64,000 nt of DNA from Merluccius polli (lineage: Eukaryota > Chordata > Actinopteri > Gadiformes > Merlucciidae). Each line of letters begins with the position of its first letter. Position 1 is the stretch's first letter. The position numbers and the translations under genes are program-made. The notes beneath the pieces were generated by a model, which saw only the letters and a list, made by a program, of their open reading frames with translations, had not been told where the DNA came from and did no database searches. The stretch spans positions 208,501 through 272,500 of the forward strand of contig JAOPHQ010000582.1 in NCBI GenBank assembly GCA_030340625.1, in the 5' to 3' direction. Shown here one piece after another: positions 1-22,521 of this stretch.

Positions 1-388
1 CACACTCACATATCTGCACCCATATACACACTTACATATCTGCGCCCATATACACATTCACATATCTGCACCCATATACACATTCACATATCTGCACCCA
101 TATACACACTCGCATATCTGCACCCATATACACACTCACATATCTGTACCCATATACACATTCACATATCTGCAGCCATATACACATTCACATATCTGCA
201 TCCATATACACAGTCACATATCTGCACCCATATACACATTCACATATCTGCACCCATATACACACTCACATATCTGCACCCATATACACACTCACATATC
301 TGCACCCATATACACACTCACATATCTGCACCCATATACACATTCACATATCTGCACCCATATACACATTCACATATCTGCAGCCATA
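1..388. repeat. 26-bp minisatellite, about 15 copies
   Basis: Tandem copies of a 26-bp unit of the form CACACTCACATATCTGCACC plus CATATA fill the left edge. Copies differ by single substitutions (CTCAC/TTCAC/CTTAC, TGCACC/TGCAGC/TGTACC). The array probably continues left of the window. It lies in an intron of lrsam1. Confidence 0.95.
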
Positions 389-541
389 ATACATGTTGGT
401 CAGTGTTAAACCAATCAAAACAGGAAGGTGGTCTTCCTGTTGTGGTGTAAATCTGTGTAGTATGTGGAACAGGTGTGTATGTAGTCCATAGTATGCATGC
501 TTTTTAGAGAAAATGCATGTGGGTTAAATGTCATTGTGTCC

Positions 542-563
542 TAAATTCAGTAACTAAGAACTG

Positions 564-644
<81 letters not shown>

Positions 645-665
645 CAGTTCTTAGTTACTGAATTA
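542..665. repeat. Inverted repeat separated by (TA)n
   Basis: The arm at 542-570 and its reverse complement at 641-665 flank about 70 bp of TA dinucleotides. Each arm (core AATTCAGTAACTAAG) is itself partly palindromic. It resembles a tiny foldback or MITE whose loop became a TA microsatellite. The Tc1-like element that follows sits in the same TA-rich tract. Confidence 0.8.
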
Positions 666-673
666 TATATATA

Positions 674-1895
674 CACTCACCGGCCACTTTATTAGGTACA
701 CCTTGCTAGTACCGGGTTGGACCCCCTTTTGCCTTCAGAACTGCCTTAATCCTTCGTGGCACAGATTCAACAAGGTACTGGAAACATTCCTCAGAGAGTT
801 TGGTCCATATTGACATGATAGCATCACACAGTTGCTGCAGATTTGTCGGCTGCACATCCATGATGCGAATCTCCCGTCCCACCACATCCCAAAGGTGCTC
901 TATTGGATTGAGATCTGGTGACTGTGGAGGCCATTTGAGTACAGTGAACTCATTGTCATGTTCAAGAAACCAGTCTGAGATGATTCGCGCTTTATGACAT
1001 GGCGCGTTATCCTGCTGGAAGTAGCCATCAGAAGATGGGTACACTGTGGTCATAAAGGGATGGACATGGTCAGCAACAATACTCAGGTAGTCTGTGGCTT
1101 TGACACGATGCTCAATTGGTACTAATAAGCCCAAAGTGTGCCAGGAAAATATCCCCCACACCATTACACCACCACCACCAGCCTGAACCGTTGATACAAG
1201 GCAGGATGGATCCATGCTTTCATGTTGTTGACGCCAAATTCTGACCCTACCATCCGAATGTCGCAGCAGAAATCGAGACTCATCAGACCAGGCAACGTTT
1301 TTCCAATCTTCGATTGTCCAATTTTGGTGAGCCTGTGTGAATTGTAGCCTCAGTTTCCTGTTCTTAGCTGACAGGAGTGGCACCCGGTGTGGTCTTCTGC
1401 TGCTGTAGCCCATCCGCCTCAAGGTTCGACGTGTTGTGCGTTCAGAGATGCTCTTCTGCATACCTCTGTTGTAACGAGTGGTTATTTGAGTTACAGTTGC
1501 CTTTCTATCAGCTCGAACCAGTCTGGCCATTCTCCTCTGACCTCTAGCATCAACAAGGCATTTGCGCCCACAGAACTGCCGCTCACTGGATATTTTCTCT
1601 TTTTCGGACCATTCTCTGTAAACCCTAGAGATGGTTGTGCGTGAAAATCCCAGTAGATCAGCAGTCTCTGAAATACTCAGACCAGCCCGTCTGGCACCAA
1701 CAACCATGCCACGTTCAAAGTCACTTAAATCACCTTTCTTCCCCATTCTGATGCTCGGTTTGAACTGCAGCAGATCGTCCTGACCATGTCTACATGCCTA
1801 AATGCATTGAGTTGCTGCCATGTGATTAGAGCTGATTAGAAATTTGCGTTAACGAGCAGTTGGACAGGTGTACCTAATAAAGTGGCCGGTGAGTG
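674..1895 (-). mobile_element. Tc1/mariner transposon, complete, DD36E type
   Basis: Inverted repeats of about 29 bp (left begins CACTCACCGGCCACTTTATT at 674; right is its reverse complement ending at 1895) are directly flanked by TA on both sides (672-673 and 1896-1897), the Tc1/mariner target duplication. Total length is 1222 bp with a single uninterrupted transposase gene inside. The two repeats look identical, which points to a young insertion. It sits in an lrsam1 intron, opposite to the gene. Confidence 0.95.
706..1746 (-). CDS. Tc1-like transposase, intact 346 aa
   Basis: This is the cut-and-paste transposase of the surrounding 1.2-kb element. Residues about 6-50 and 80-115 look like the paired helix-turn-helix DNA-binding domains, with basic stretches around [11 protein letters not shown]. 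The catalytic domain carries D155 (WSDESRF), a glycine-rich GGGGVMVWG box (190-198), D246 (QQDNAPCH) and E283 ([11 protein letters not shown]). There are 36 residues between D246 and E283, against 34 in classical Tc1/Sleeping Beauty. This spacing matches the DD36E ('Incomer') lineage of Tc1/mariner. Length is normal for the family, with no stop or frameshift. The ATG lies about 150 bp inside the right inverted repeat and the stop is just inside the left one. It is predicted to be nuclear. Activity is not shown by sequence alone. Confidence 0.93.
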   Translation of the reverse strand: MGKKGDLSDFERGMVVGARRAGLSISETADLLGFSRTTISRVYREWSEKEKISSERQFCGRKCLVDARGQRRMARLVRADRKATVTQITTRYNRGMQKSISERTTRRTLRRMGYSSRRPHRVPLLSAKNRKLRLQFTQAHQNWTIEDWKNVAWSDESRFLLRHSDGRVRIWRQQHESMDPSCLVSTVQAGGGGVMVWGIFSWHTLGLLVPIEHRVKATDYLSIVADHVHPFMTTVYPSSDGYFQQDNAPCHKARIISDWFLEHDNEFTVLKWPPQSPDLNPIEHLWDVVGREIRIMDVQPTNLQQLCDAIMSIWTKLSEECFQYLVESVPRRIKAVLKAKGGPTRY

Positions 1896-2214
1896 TATAT
1901 ACCATGCACCACTTTTCTGTTGTCTACACAAAGTTTCATAAATAGGCGGCATTCAAATTCATGGGTACTGTAGTCAAGCTATAGTAAACCCAGTATACTA
2001 ATATTAATGTGGACTTGTCTGCGTTTATTCATGCGGTTCTGTAGAACTGGGGGAGGAATACTGCCCTCCATCGCAGTACCTCTTGCCGGTGTTGGAGAAT
2101 GACTGCTGCGAGTCTCACCACGATGCGGTCGATGGTCCCGAGCAGGCCTGGCAGGTGAGCAGGGACGATGCATGATGTCGAAAGTAGGGTCATTCAGTCT
2201 GAACGATGTCACTG

Positions 2215-2392
2215 TTCTTTTTTTTATATACTTTTTATGCCTTTATGGACAGGAGAGTGGAGAGAGACAAGGAGAGTAGGTTGAGAGAGGGAATGACACA
2301 GCATAGGATCGCAATCGAACCCGGGTCGATATGAGGCATATGGCCTATGTGGTTAGCGTGTTAGCGGGTCGAGCCGCGGCTATGTTAACTTT
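2215..2392 (-). mobile_element. tRNA-derived SINE, minus strand
   Basis: Read on the minus strand, the head carries a Pol III B-box-like GGTTCGATTGC. It is followed by a body of GA/CT-rich sequence and an A/T-rich tail (plus strand TTTTTTTTATATAC at the left). The same body (plus-strand AGGAGAGTGGAGAGAGACA type) recurs at 37234-37370. This is a common teleost tRNA-SINE architecture; the exact family name was not determined. Confidence 0.65.
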
Positions 2393-2809
2393 TCTACTGC
2401 AGCTATTTACTCCAATAAAAAATATCGGAACTACTAACTAAAAGGTTTCTCAAAAATTAAACGCGCCCATCCACGTGTCAATCTTGGGAATTTTGATTTA
2501 TTTATTCTGGTCCACTTATGGTTCTCCTGATTGCACTGTGTGGTGAATAAGTCTTGGTAAATGGGTAGACTCGCTGGCCAATTCCCTTTTTCATTCAATG
2601 ATTGCCAATAATAATACTGTATGTTTAAGCCTTCGTCTAAGGACTGCCATGCAATGTATATGTACATGAGGGGGTTAAAAAGTTGAATTGATATCTGGAC
2701 TGAGGTGTTAAAAGGTCAAAACATGGACTTGAAACCATAAAAGTCTTTACATAATTAAAATTTCCTGTCGTGGTTGAATAATTAACACCTTTTCCATTTT
2801 TTGATGCAG

Positions 2810-14360
<11,551 letters not shown>

Positions 14361-14538
14361 GGACCCGCTCATCTCACTGCACCTGTCACACCACAACGGA
14401 TGCATGTTCATAGTGGGTGCTTTAGTAATATGTATCGTGTGGAAGTATAAGATGAGGCGATTATGCAAATATATTGAAATGGGTGAGACACTTGCCTTTT
14501 ACTAACCAAACATTAGAGCTGGTGTAGATTTTAGAAAA

Positions 14539-14544
14539 AATAAA
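14539..14544 (+). terminator. lrsam1: lrsam1 polyadenylation signal
   Basis: The first AATAAA after the lrsam1 stop codon lies 179 bp downstream of it. It gives a short 3' UTR. Confidence 0.65.
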
Positions 14545-15948
14545 ACATTTGTAAAATAGTATTTATAATGGTTTTGTGCTTGAAACCACATGCAGGAAAC
14601 TACAAATGTTTTATGTTCAAAGGTCAGCTTTATTTCTTTCGAAATGGTGGAATCTCATTTACGTAACCCAAGGGGTTAATGTCATGCAAGGTTTATTGGT
14701 TAGTTTTATGTCTTTGTGTAGCTGCATACAGGATCTGTGCCTTTACTTGTAATTGTCTGAGAAAGAAAAAATAATTCCCATCTCAGCAAGTTATAATATA
14801 ATATCCAATGTATCAATCACTTTATGTCTTAGAATAGGATCGCTTTCTGTCAACCAGTCTTTTTTTGAATTGTACCACCGACCTTTTGCTCTACTATTAC
14901 TACTAACCCCAGTGCTACATGACGTAATGTTGGCACTCCTCCTCCTGTATACCAAGGGCACCTCTCCTCTGCTGTAATTGATATAATCATTATATCTATC
15001 ACTATCAATCAATATGTGAGATGATGTATGAACATATTCATAATGATTGGTCACAGTTTTTGTTTTTTTATTTTTAAGATTCTCCTTGGTCTCCACATTC
15101 TGCCTGTTTTTTTATGAATGCAATGCATGCCATATGGACTAACAACACAGGATTTAATTAACCACATTATCCATAGTTATAGATAGCCTGATTATCTATA
15201 GTTGTAGATAATGTGGTGGTATATACAGCTGGTATATATCTTCAAGTGCTCTTACTTATATCTCGTACATAGCCTGTTTCAAGTCATATTAGAGGTCTAT
15301 ATATTGTCACAAGTGTAGAAAGTGTACATTACCACATATAAATGTTAAGTCATTTAATCACATTTGAGGTGTGTATCTTTTTGTGTCAATGGGTTCCCCA
15401 TTTTGTCATATTTTAATGCATTTTAACCATATTTTTTCAGCCAAGTACGTACCCCTTGTACCAGCACAAACCATTTTTGGGAGGGAAAAAACACTCTTTT
15501 CACATCGCTTCTTGGGATGATCTGAAGTCAGGACGTTTTCTCTTAAAAAAACTTAAAGACATGACACAGATTTTTTTTGTGCTGAGATGTCTGAAGGTGG
15601 GCTGGCATCATGTCACTGTTGGCTAATTGCTCCTGCCAAAAAAAAGCACAAAGCCAAAGTGGGGTCAGAGCTTGTGCACATAAATCCAATTAAAACACAT
15701 GCACACGCACTGTCTCTCCCTAGGGTTACACAAACCCCCATTTGAGAAACTTTAGTTTATAATGTTTTTCCAAACAGTTGGTGGACAACAGTGTTAAGTC
15801 TAAATCCACAACAGAAACCACACTTTTGTTTCTGCTGACCTTACAGCCAAGACAATTGAGTTGAATAATTGAATAGGGTACTCTTAAATAACTATTTATT
15901 AGTCATTCTAAAATACTTTATTTTATAAAGTGTACACAGCTAACTAAA
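14545..15948. other. Intergenic DNA, no gene seen
   Basis: AT-rich sequence between the lrsam1 3' end and the giant foldback. It contains small palindromic tracts around 15168-15215 (ATTATCCATAG/CTATAGTTGTAGATAAT). No exon, RNA gene or transposon boundary could be supported. Confidence 0.5.
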
Positions 15949-16067
15949 ACTGCCGTGAAGTTGGTTTGAAATTGGAAATTCGACAGATATTCGCATATTC
16001 AACTGAAGACTTTCAGTTGGATATTCGTCAGATAGAGGAAAACTAGTCAGTCCCCACATATGCAAGA

Positions 16068-19000
16068 CTTTGACTTCTTTACCCTCACCCCCTATAGGTT
16101 CAGTCGACACGTGACCTATTCTGAATGATAGGTACTGGGTCCCCACATATGTCACAAAGCTTGGATTTCAAAAATTAGTTTCTAATTTTTTTTAATACAT
16201 TTTTAAAAACTTTGACTTCTTTACCCTCGCCCCCTATAGGTTCAGTTGACACATGACCCATTCTGAATGATAGGTACTGGGTCCCCACATATGTCACAAA
16301 GCTTGGATTTCAAAAATTAGTTTCTAATTTTTTTTTATACATTTCTGAAAACTTTGACTTCTTTACCCTCGCCCCCTATAGGTTCAGTCGACACATGACC
16401 CATTCTGAATGATAGGTACTGGGTCCCCACATATGTCACAAAGCTTGGATTTCAAAAATTAGTTTCTATTTTTTTTTAATACATTTCTGAAAACTTTGAC
16501 TTCTTTACCCTCGCCCCCTATAGGTTCAGTTGACACATGACCCATTCTGAATGATAGGTACTGGGTCCCCACATATGTCACAAAGCTTGGATTTCAAAAA
16601 TTAGTTTCTAATTTTTTTTAATACATTTTTAAAAACTTTGACTTCTTTACCCTCGCCCCCTATAGGTTCAGTTGACACATGACCCATTCTGAATGATAGG
16701 TACTGGGTCCCCACATATGTCACAAAGCTTGGATTTCAAAAATTAGTTTCTAATTTTTTTTTATACATTTCTGAAAACTTTGACTTCTTTACCCTCGCCC
16801 CCTATAGGTTCAGTCGACACATGACCCATTCTGAATGATAGGTACTGGGTCCCCACATATGTCACAAAGCTTGGATTTCAAAAATTAGTTTCTATTTTTT
16901 TTTAATACATTTCTGAAAACTTTGACTTCTTTACCCTCGCCCCCTATAGGTTCAGTTGACACATGACCCATTCTGAATGATAGGTACTGGGTCCCCACAT
17001 ATGTCACAAAGCTTGGATTTCAAAAATTAGTTTCTAATTTTTTTTAATACATTTTTAAAAACTTTGACTTCTTTACCCTCGCCCCCTATAGGTTCAGTTG
17101 ACACATGACCCATTCTGAATGATAGGTACTGGGTCCCCACATATGTCACAAAGCTTGGATTTCAAAAATTAGTTTCTAATTTTTTTTAATACATTTTTAA
17201 AAACTTTGACTTCTTTACCCTCGCCCCCTATAGGTTCAGTTGACACATGACCCATTCTGAATGATAGGTACTGGGTCCCCACATATGTCACAAAGCTTGG
17301 ATTTCAAAAATTAGTTTCTAATTTTTTTTTATACATTTCTGAAAACTTTGACTTCTTTACCCTCGCCCCCTATAGGTTCAGTCGACACATGACCCATTCT
17401 GAATGATAGGTACTGGGTCCCCACATATGTCACAAAGCTTGGATTTCAAAAATTAGTTTCTAATTTTTTTTTATACATTTCTGAAAACTTTGACTTCTTT
17501 ACCCTCGCCCCCTATAGGTTCAGTTGACACATGACCCATTCTGAATGATAGGTACTGGGTCCCCACATATGTCACAAAGCTTGGATTTCAAAAATTAGTT
17601 TCTAATTTTTTTTAATACATTTTTAAAAACTTTGACTTCTTTACCCTCGCCCCCTATAGGTTCAGTTGACACATGACCCATTCTGAATGATAGGTACTGG
17701 GTCCCCACATATGTCACAAAGCTTGGATTTCAAAAATTAGTTTCTAATTTTTTTTAATACATTTTTAAAAACTTTGACTTCTTTACCCTCGCCCCCTATA
17801 GGTTCAGTTGACACATGACCCATTCTGAATGATAGGTACTGGGTCCCCACATATGTCACAAAGCTTGGATTTCAAAATTTAGTTTCTAATTTTTTTTAAT
17901 ACATTTTTAAAAACTTTGACTTCTTTACCCTCGCCCCCTATAGGTTCAGTTGACACATGACCCATTCTGAATGATAGGTACTGGGTCCCCACATATGTCA
18001 CAAAGCTTGGATTTCAAAATTTAGTTTCTAATTTTTTTTTTATACATTTCTGAAAACTTTGACTTCTTTACCCTCGCCCCCTATAGGTTCAGTTGACACA
18101 TGACCCATTCTGAATGATAGGTACTGGGTCCCCACATATGTCACAAAGCTTGGATTTCAAAAATTAGTTTCTAATTTTTTTTTATACATTTCTGAAAACT
18201 TTGACTTCTTTACCCTCGCCCCCTATAGGTTCAGTTGACACATGACCCATTCTGAATGATAGGTACTGGGTCCCCACATATGTCACAAAGCTTGGATTTC
18301 AAAATTTAGTTTCTAATTTTTTTTAATACATTTTTAAAAACTTTGACTTCTTTACCCTCGCCCCCTATAGGTTCAGTTGACACATGACCCATTCTGAATG
18401 ATAGGTACTGGGTCCCCACATATGTCACAAAGCTTGGATTTCAAAAATTAGTTTCTAATTTTTTTTTATACATTTCTGAAAACTTTGACTTCTTTACCCT
18501 CGCCCCCTATAGGTTCAGTCGACACATGACCCATTCTGAATGATAGGTACTGGGTCCCCACATATGTCACAAAGCTTGGATTTCAAAATTTAGTTTCTAA
18601 TTTTTTTTTATACATTTCTGAAAACTTTGACTTCTTTACCCTCGCCCCCTATAGGTTCAGTTGACACATGACCCATTCTGAATGATAGGTACTGGGTCCC
18701 CACATATGTCACAAAGCTTGGATTTCAAAATTTAGTTTCTAATTTTTTTTTATACATTTCTGAAAACTTTGACTTCTTTACCCTCGCCCCCTATAGGTTC
18801 AGTTGACACATGACCCATTCTGAATGATAGGTACTGGGTCCCCACATATGTCACAAAGCTTGGATTTCAAAAATTAGTTTCTAATTTTTTTTAATACATT
18901 TTTAAAAACTTTGACTTCTTTACCCTCGCCCCCTATAGGTTCAGTTGACACATGACCCATTCTGAATGATAGGTACTGGGTCCCCACATATGTCACAAAG

Positions 19001-19559
19001 CTTGGATTTCAAAATTTAGTTTCTAATTTTTTTTAATACATTTTTAAAAACTTTGACTTCTTTACCCTCGCCCCCTATAGGTTCAGTTGACACATGACCC
19101 ATTCTGAATGATAGGTACTGGGTCCCCACATATGTCACAAAGCTTGGATTTCAAAAATTAGTTTCTAATTTTTTTTTATACATTTCTGAAAACTTTGACT
19201 TCTTTACCCTCGCCCCCTATAGGTTCAGTCGACACATGACCCATTCTGAATGATAGGTACTGGGTCCCCACATATGTCACAAAGCTTGGATTTCAAAATT
19301 TAGTTTCTAATTTTTTTTTATACATTTCTGAAAACTTTGACTTCTTTACCCTCGCCCCCTATAGGTTCAGTTGACACATGACCCATTCTGAATGATAGGT
19401 ACTGGGTCCCCACATATGTCACAAAGCTTGGATTTCAAAAATTAGTTTCTAATTTCTTTTTATACATTTCTGAAAACTTTGACTTCTTAACCCTCGCCCC
19501 CTATAGGTTCAGTCGACACATGACCTATTCTGAATGATAGGTACTGAGTCCCCACATAT
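16068..19559 (+). repeat. 142-bp satellite array, left arm, about 25 copies
   Basis: The unit starts CTTTGACTTCTTTACCCTCG, passes through CTGGGTCCCCACATATGTCA and AAGCTTGGATTTCAAAAA, and ends in a T-tract. The interval between copies is 142 bp (143 in a few). Variants are: end type TTTTTAAAAAC or TTTCTGAAAAC, centre AAAAATT or AAAATTT, and GTTGAC or GTCGAC. Variants form a repeating triplet near the left end (period 426 bp). HindIII and NdeI sites recur once per unit. Confidence 0.97.
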
Positions 19560-20520
19560 TAGATTAGATTAGATTCAACTTTATTGTCATTACACACGTA
19601 TGAATACAGGGTAACGAAATGCAGTTTAGTGTCTAATCAGAAGTGCAAAGAGCAGCAAGTGCAATAAATAAATACGTACAGTATGTGCAAAAATATGTAT
19701 ATACAGTATGTGTAATATATAAGAGAGCAATATAAACAGTATGAACAGTACTGTATGTACAATATACAGGAGAGCAGTAAAAAAATATTATAGACAGTAT
19801 AAACAGTATGAAATAGTTAGTGAGCAGATGTAAGGCAATAAACAGATATAGTACTATGGACAAATATACAGATTATGCTTTTTCAGCGGGGGACAGAGTT
19901 CAGTAAGGAGACAGCTGTGGGAAAGAAGCTGTTCCTAAACCTGCTGGTTTTGGTCTGAAGGCACCTGTAGCGCCTTCCGGAGGGGAGGAGCTGGAAAAGT
20001 CTATAGGCAGGATGTGAGAGGTCCCTAAGGATGCTGCGGGCCCGGTTTAGGCATCGCTTCTTTTGGACGACCTCGATGGTTGGTAGTGGGGTTCTTGTGA
20101 TGTGTTGGGCAGCTTTCACCACCCGCTGCAGTGATTTGCGGTCGGCAACAGTGCAGTTCCCATACCAGGCTGTAATACAGTTGGTTAGGATGCTCTCGAT
20201 CGCACAGCGGTAGAAGTTGCAGAGGATGTCTGCGGACAGGTGGTTCTTCTTGAGTGTTCTCAGGAAGAAGAGACGCTGATTGGCCTTTTTAACCAGGCTG
20301 GAGGTGTTAATTGTCCAGGTCAGGGTCTCAGAGATGTGGGTCCCCAGGAACTTGAAGCTGGAGACACGTTCAACAGCCATGCCGTTGATGTGGATGGGAG
20401 TATGCGTCTCTCCCTTCTCCTTCCTGAAGTCAACAATGAGCTCCTTAGTCTTGCTGGTATTGAGGAGCAAGTTATTGTCAGCACACCACACAGCTAGGTG
20501 CTGAACCTCTGCCCTATAGT
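19560..20520 (-). mobile_element. Truncated Rex/CR1-like LINE, left copy
   Basis: A LINE 3' end read on the minus strand, with an AATAAAGTTG segment and an AATCT-type repeat tail (19560-19577) abutting the 142-bp array. The opposite edge stops inside coding sequence exactly where the inner foldback begins (20521). This copy is 5'-truncated or interrupted. Confidence 0.85.
19883..20491 (-). pseudogene. Reverse transcriptase C-terminal fragment, left copy
   Basis: The frame of 202 codons encodes the post-catalytic thumb/tail of a Rex/CR1-like LINE reverse transcriptase: WCADNNLLLNTSKTKELIVD, FLGTHISETLTW, FYRCAIESILTNCITAWYGN, HPAYRLFQLLPSGRRY. The frame continues upstream as YRAEVQHLAV before it is cut off. 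The FADD/YADD catalytic box is absent, so it is non-functional. It is identical in translation to 22551-23159 on the other strand. Confidence 0.88.
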
Positions 20521-22521
20521 CACCGTGGTAAAGTTGGTTTTATATTGGACGTTGGATATTCGACACATTCGAAAAATCTATTTAGCACTGGCTACGAGTG
20601 ACGAATTTGTGTCAAACCAACGTTGATATGTTCATACAAGGCCTGGCTACATGATACAAAGCTTCTTTTGTCAACATTTTTTTTAAATTATTGTCTACCA
20701 TTTTAAATGTTAATGCATGTTTTAAATCTATTATGCGGCTTCAGTTTTTGAATATCCCATATAAAATCACATAGGGTGAACCAGGCTACCTGTCCTACAC
20801 ATGATACAAAGCTTTTTTTCTCAAAAAAACACGCTTTGATTTTATACCATTTTTTTTAATGTTAAATGCTATAAATCTATTATACGGCCTGACCTTTTGA
20901 CCTACACATGTCAAAACACATGTGTTGAACTCAGCTAACTGTCCTACACATGATACAAAGCTTCATTTCTCAAAAAACCCACCCTTTGATTTTCTAAATA
21001 TTTTTAATGTAAAAAGAATTGCTCGACATGGTTAAAACCATTATACGGCTTGACCTTTTGACCTACCCATGTCAAAACACATCTGGTGAACCCAACTAAC
21101 TGTCCTACACATGATACAAAGCTTCTTTTCTCCAAAAACCCATCCTTTGATTTTATAAAGATTTTTTACTGTAAAAAAAGGCTATAAATGTATTATGCGA
21201 CTTGACCTTTTGACCTACCCATGTCAAAACACATCTGGTGAACTCAGCTAACTGTTGCACACGTAACACAAAGCTTCTCTACATAGTATCTCATAATTAT
21301 GAGATACTATGTCGTAATTATGAGATAATTATCTCATAATTATGAGATACTATCTCGTAATTATGAGATAATTATTTCGTAATTATGAGATAATTATCTC
21401 ATAATTACGAGATACTATCTCGTAATTATGAAATAGTATGTCATAATTATGAGATACTATCTCGTAATTATGAGATAATTATCTCATAATTATGAGATAA
21501 CATTATTTATTTTATTTTCATTGTGAATGCAATGACCTTCCGTAGGTTACCGATGATGCGGAACATTTTAAACATCAGAGTATTTGCATTTTCTCACGCA
21601 GAGAAGCTTTGTGTTACGTGTGCAACAGTTAGCTGAGTTCACCAGATGTGTTTTGACATGGGTAGGTCAAAAGGTCAAGCCGCATAATAGATTTAAATCA
21701 TTTTGATAATTTCTTTTTACATTAAAAAAATACGTAAAATCGATCAGTGGGTTTTTTGAGAAAATAAGCTTTGTATCATGTGTAGGACAGTTAGCTGGGT
21801 TCACCAGATGTGTTTTGACATGGGTAGGTCAAAAGGTCAAGTCGCATAATACATTTATAGCCTTTTTTTACAGTAAAAAATCTTTATAAAATCAAAGGAT
21901 GGGTTTTTGGAGAAAAGAAGCTTTGTATCATGTGTAGGACAGTTAGTTGGGTTCACCAGATGTGTTTTGACATGGGTAGGTCAAAAGGTCAAGCCGTATA
22001 ATGGTTTTAACCATGTCGAGCAATTCTTTTTACATTAAAAATATTTAGAAAATCAAAGGGTGGGTTTTTTGAGAAATGAAGCTTTGTATCATGTGTAGGA
22101 CAGTTAGCTGAGTTCAACACATGTGTTTTGACATGTGTAGGTCAAAAGGTCAGGCCGTATAATAGATTTATAGCATTTAACATTAAAAAAAATGGTATAA
22201 AATCAAAGCGTGTTTTTTTGAGAAAAAAAGCTTTGTATCATGTGTAGGACAGGTAGCCTGGTTCACCCTATGTGATTTTATATGGGATATTCAAAAACTG
22301 AAGCCGCATAATAGATTTAAAACATGCATTAACATTTAAAATGGTAGACAATAATTTAAAAAAAATGTTGACAAAAGAAGCTTTGTATCATGTAGCCAGG
22401 CCTTGTATGAACATATCAACGTTGGTTTGACACAAATTCGTCACTCGTAGCCAGTGCTAAATAGATTTTTCGAATGTGTCGAATATCCAACGTCCAATAT
22501 AAAACCAACTTTACCACGGTG
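20521..22521. mobile_element. Inner foldback element, 2.0 kb
   Basis: The terminus CACCGTGGTAAAGTTGGTTT (20521) and its reverse complement ending at 22521 are a diverged version of the outer element's terminus (shared CCGTG, AAGTTGGTTT, ATTCGACA). Arms of about 760 and 920 bp are tandem units of about 150-160 bp containing GATACAAAGCTT and GACCTTTTGACCTACCCATG. The unit layout parallels that of the 142-bp unit (ACATATGTCACAAAGCTT against ACACATGATACAAAGCTT). The right arm has one more unit. The centre is the ATTATGAGATA array. Confidence 0.82.
21281..21504. repeat. Central ATTATGAGATA palindromic microsatellite
   Basis: Repeats of the about 11-bp motif ATAATTATGAG with GATACTAT/GATAATTAT spacers. 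The motif is a near-palindrome, so the loop of the foldback can itself form many small hairpins. Confidence 0.92.

Noticed and set aside
2280..2392. tRNA gene
   Set aside because: B-box-like sequence is present, but the body and A/T tail are those of a tRNA-derived SINE, repeated at 37234-37370.
16068..19559. CRISPR-like array
   Set aside because: Units are contiguous 142-bp tandem copies without unique spacers, in a vertebrate genome.
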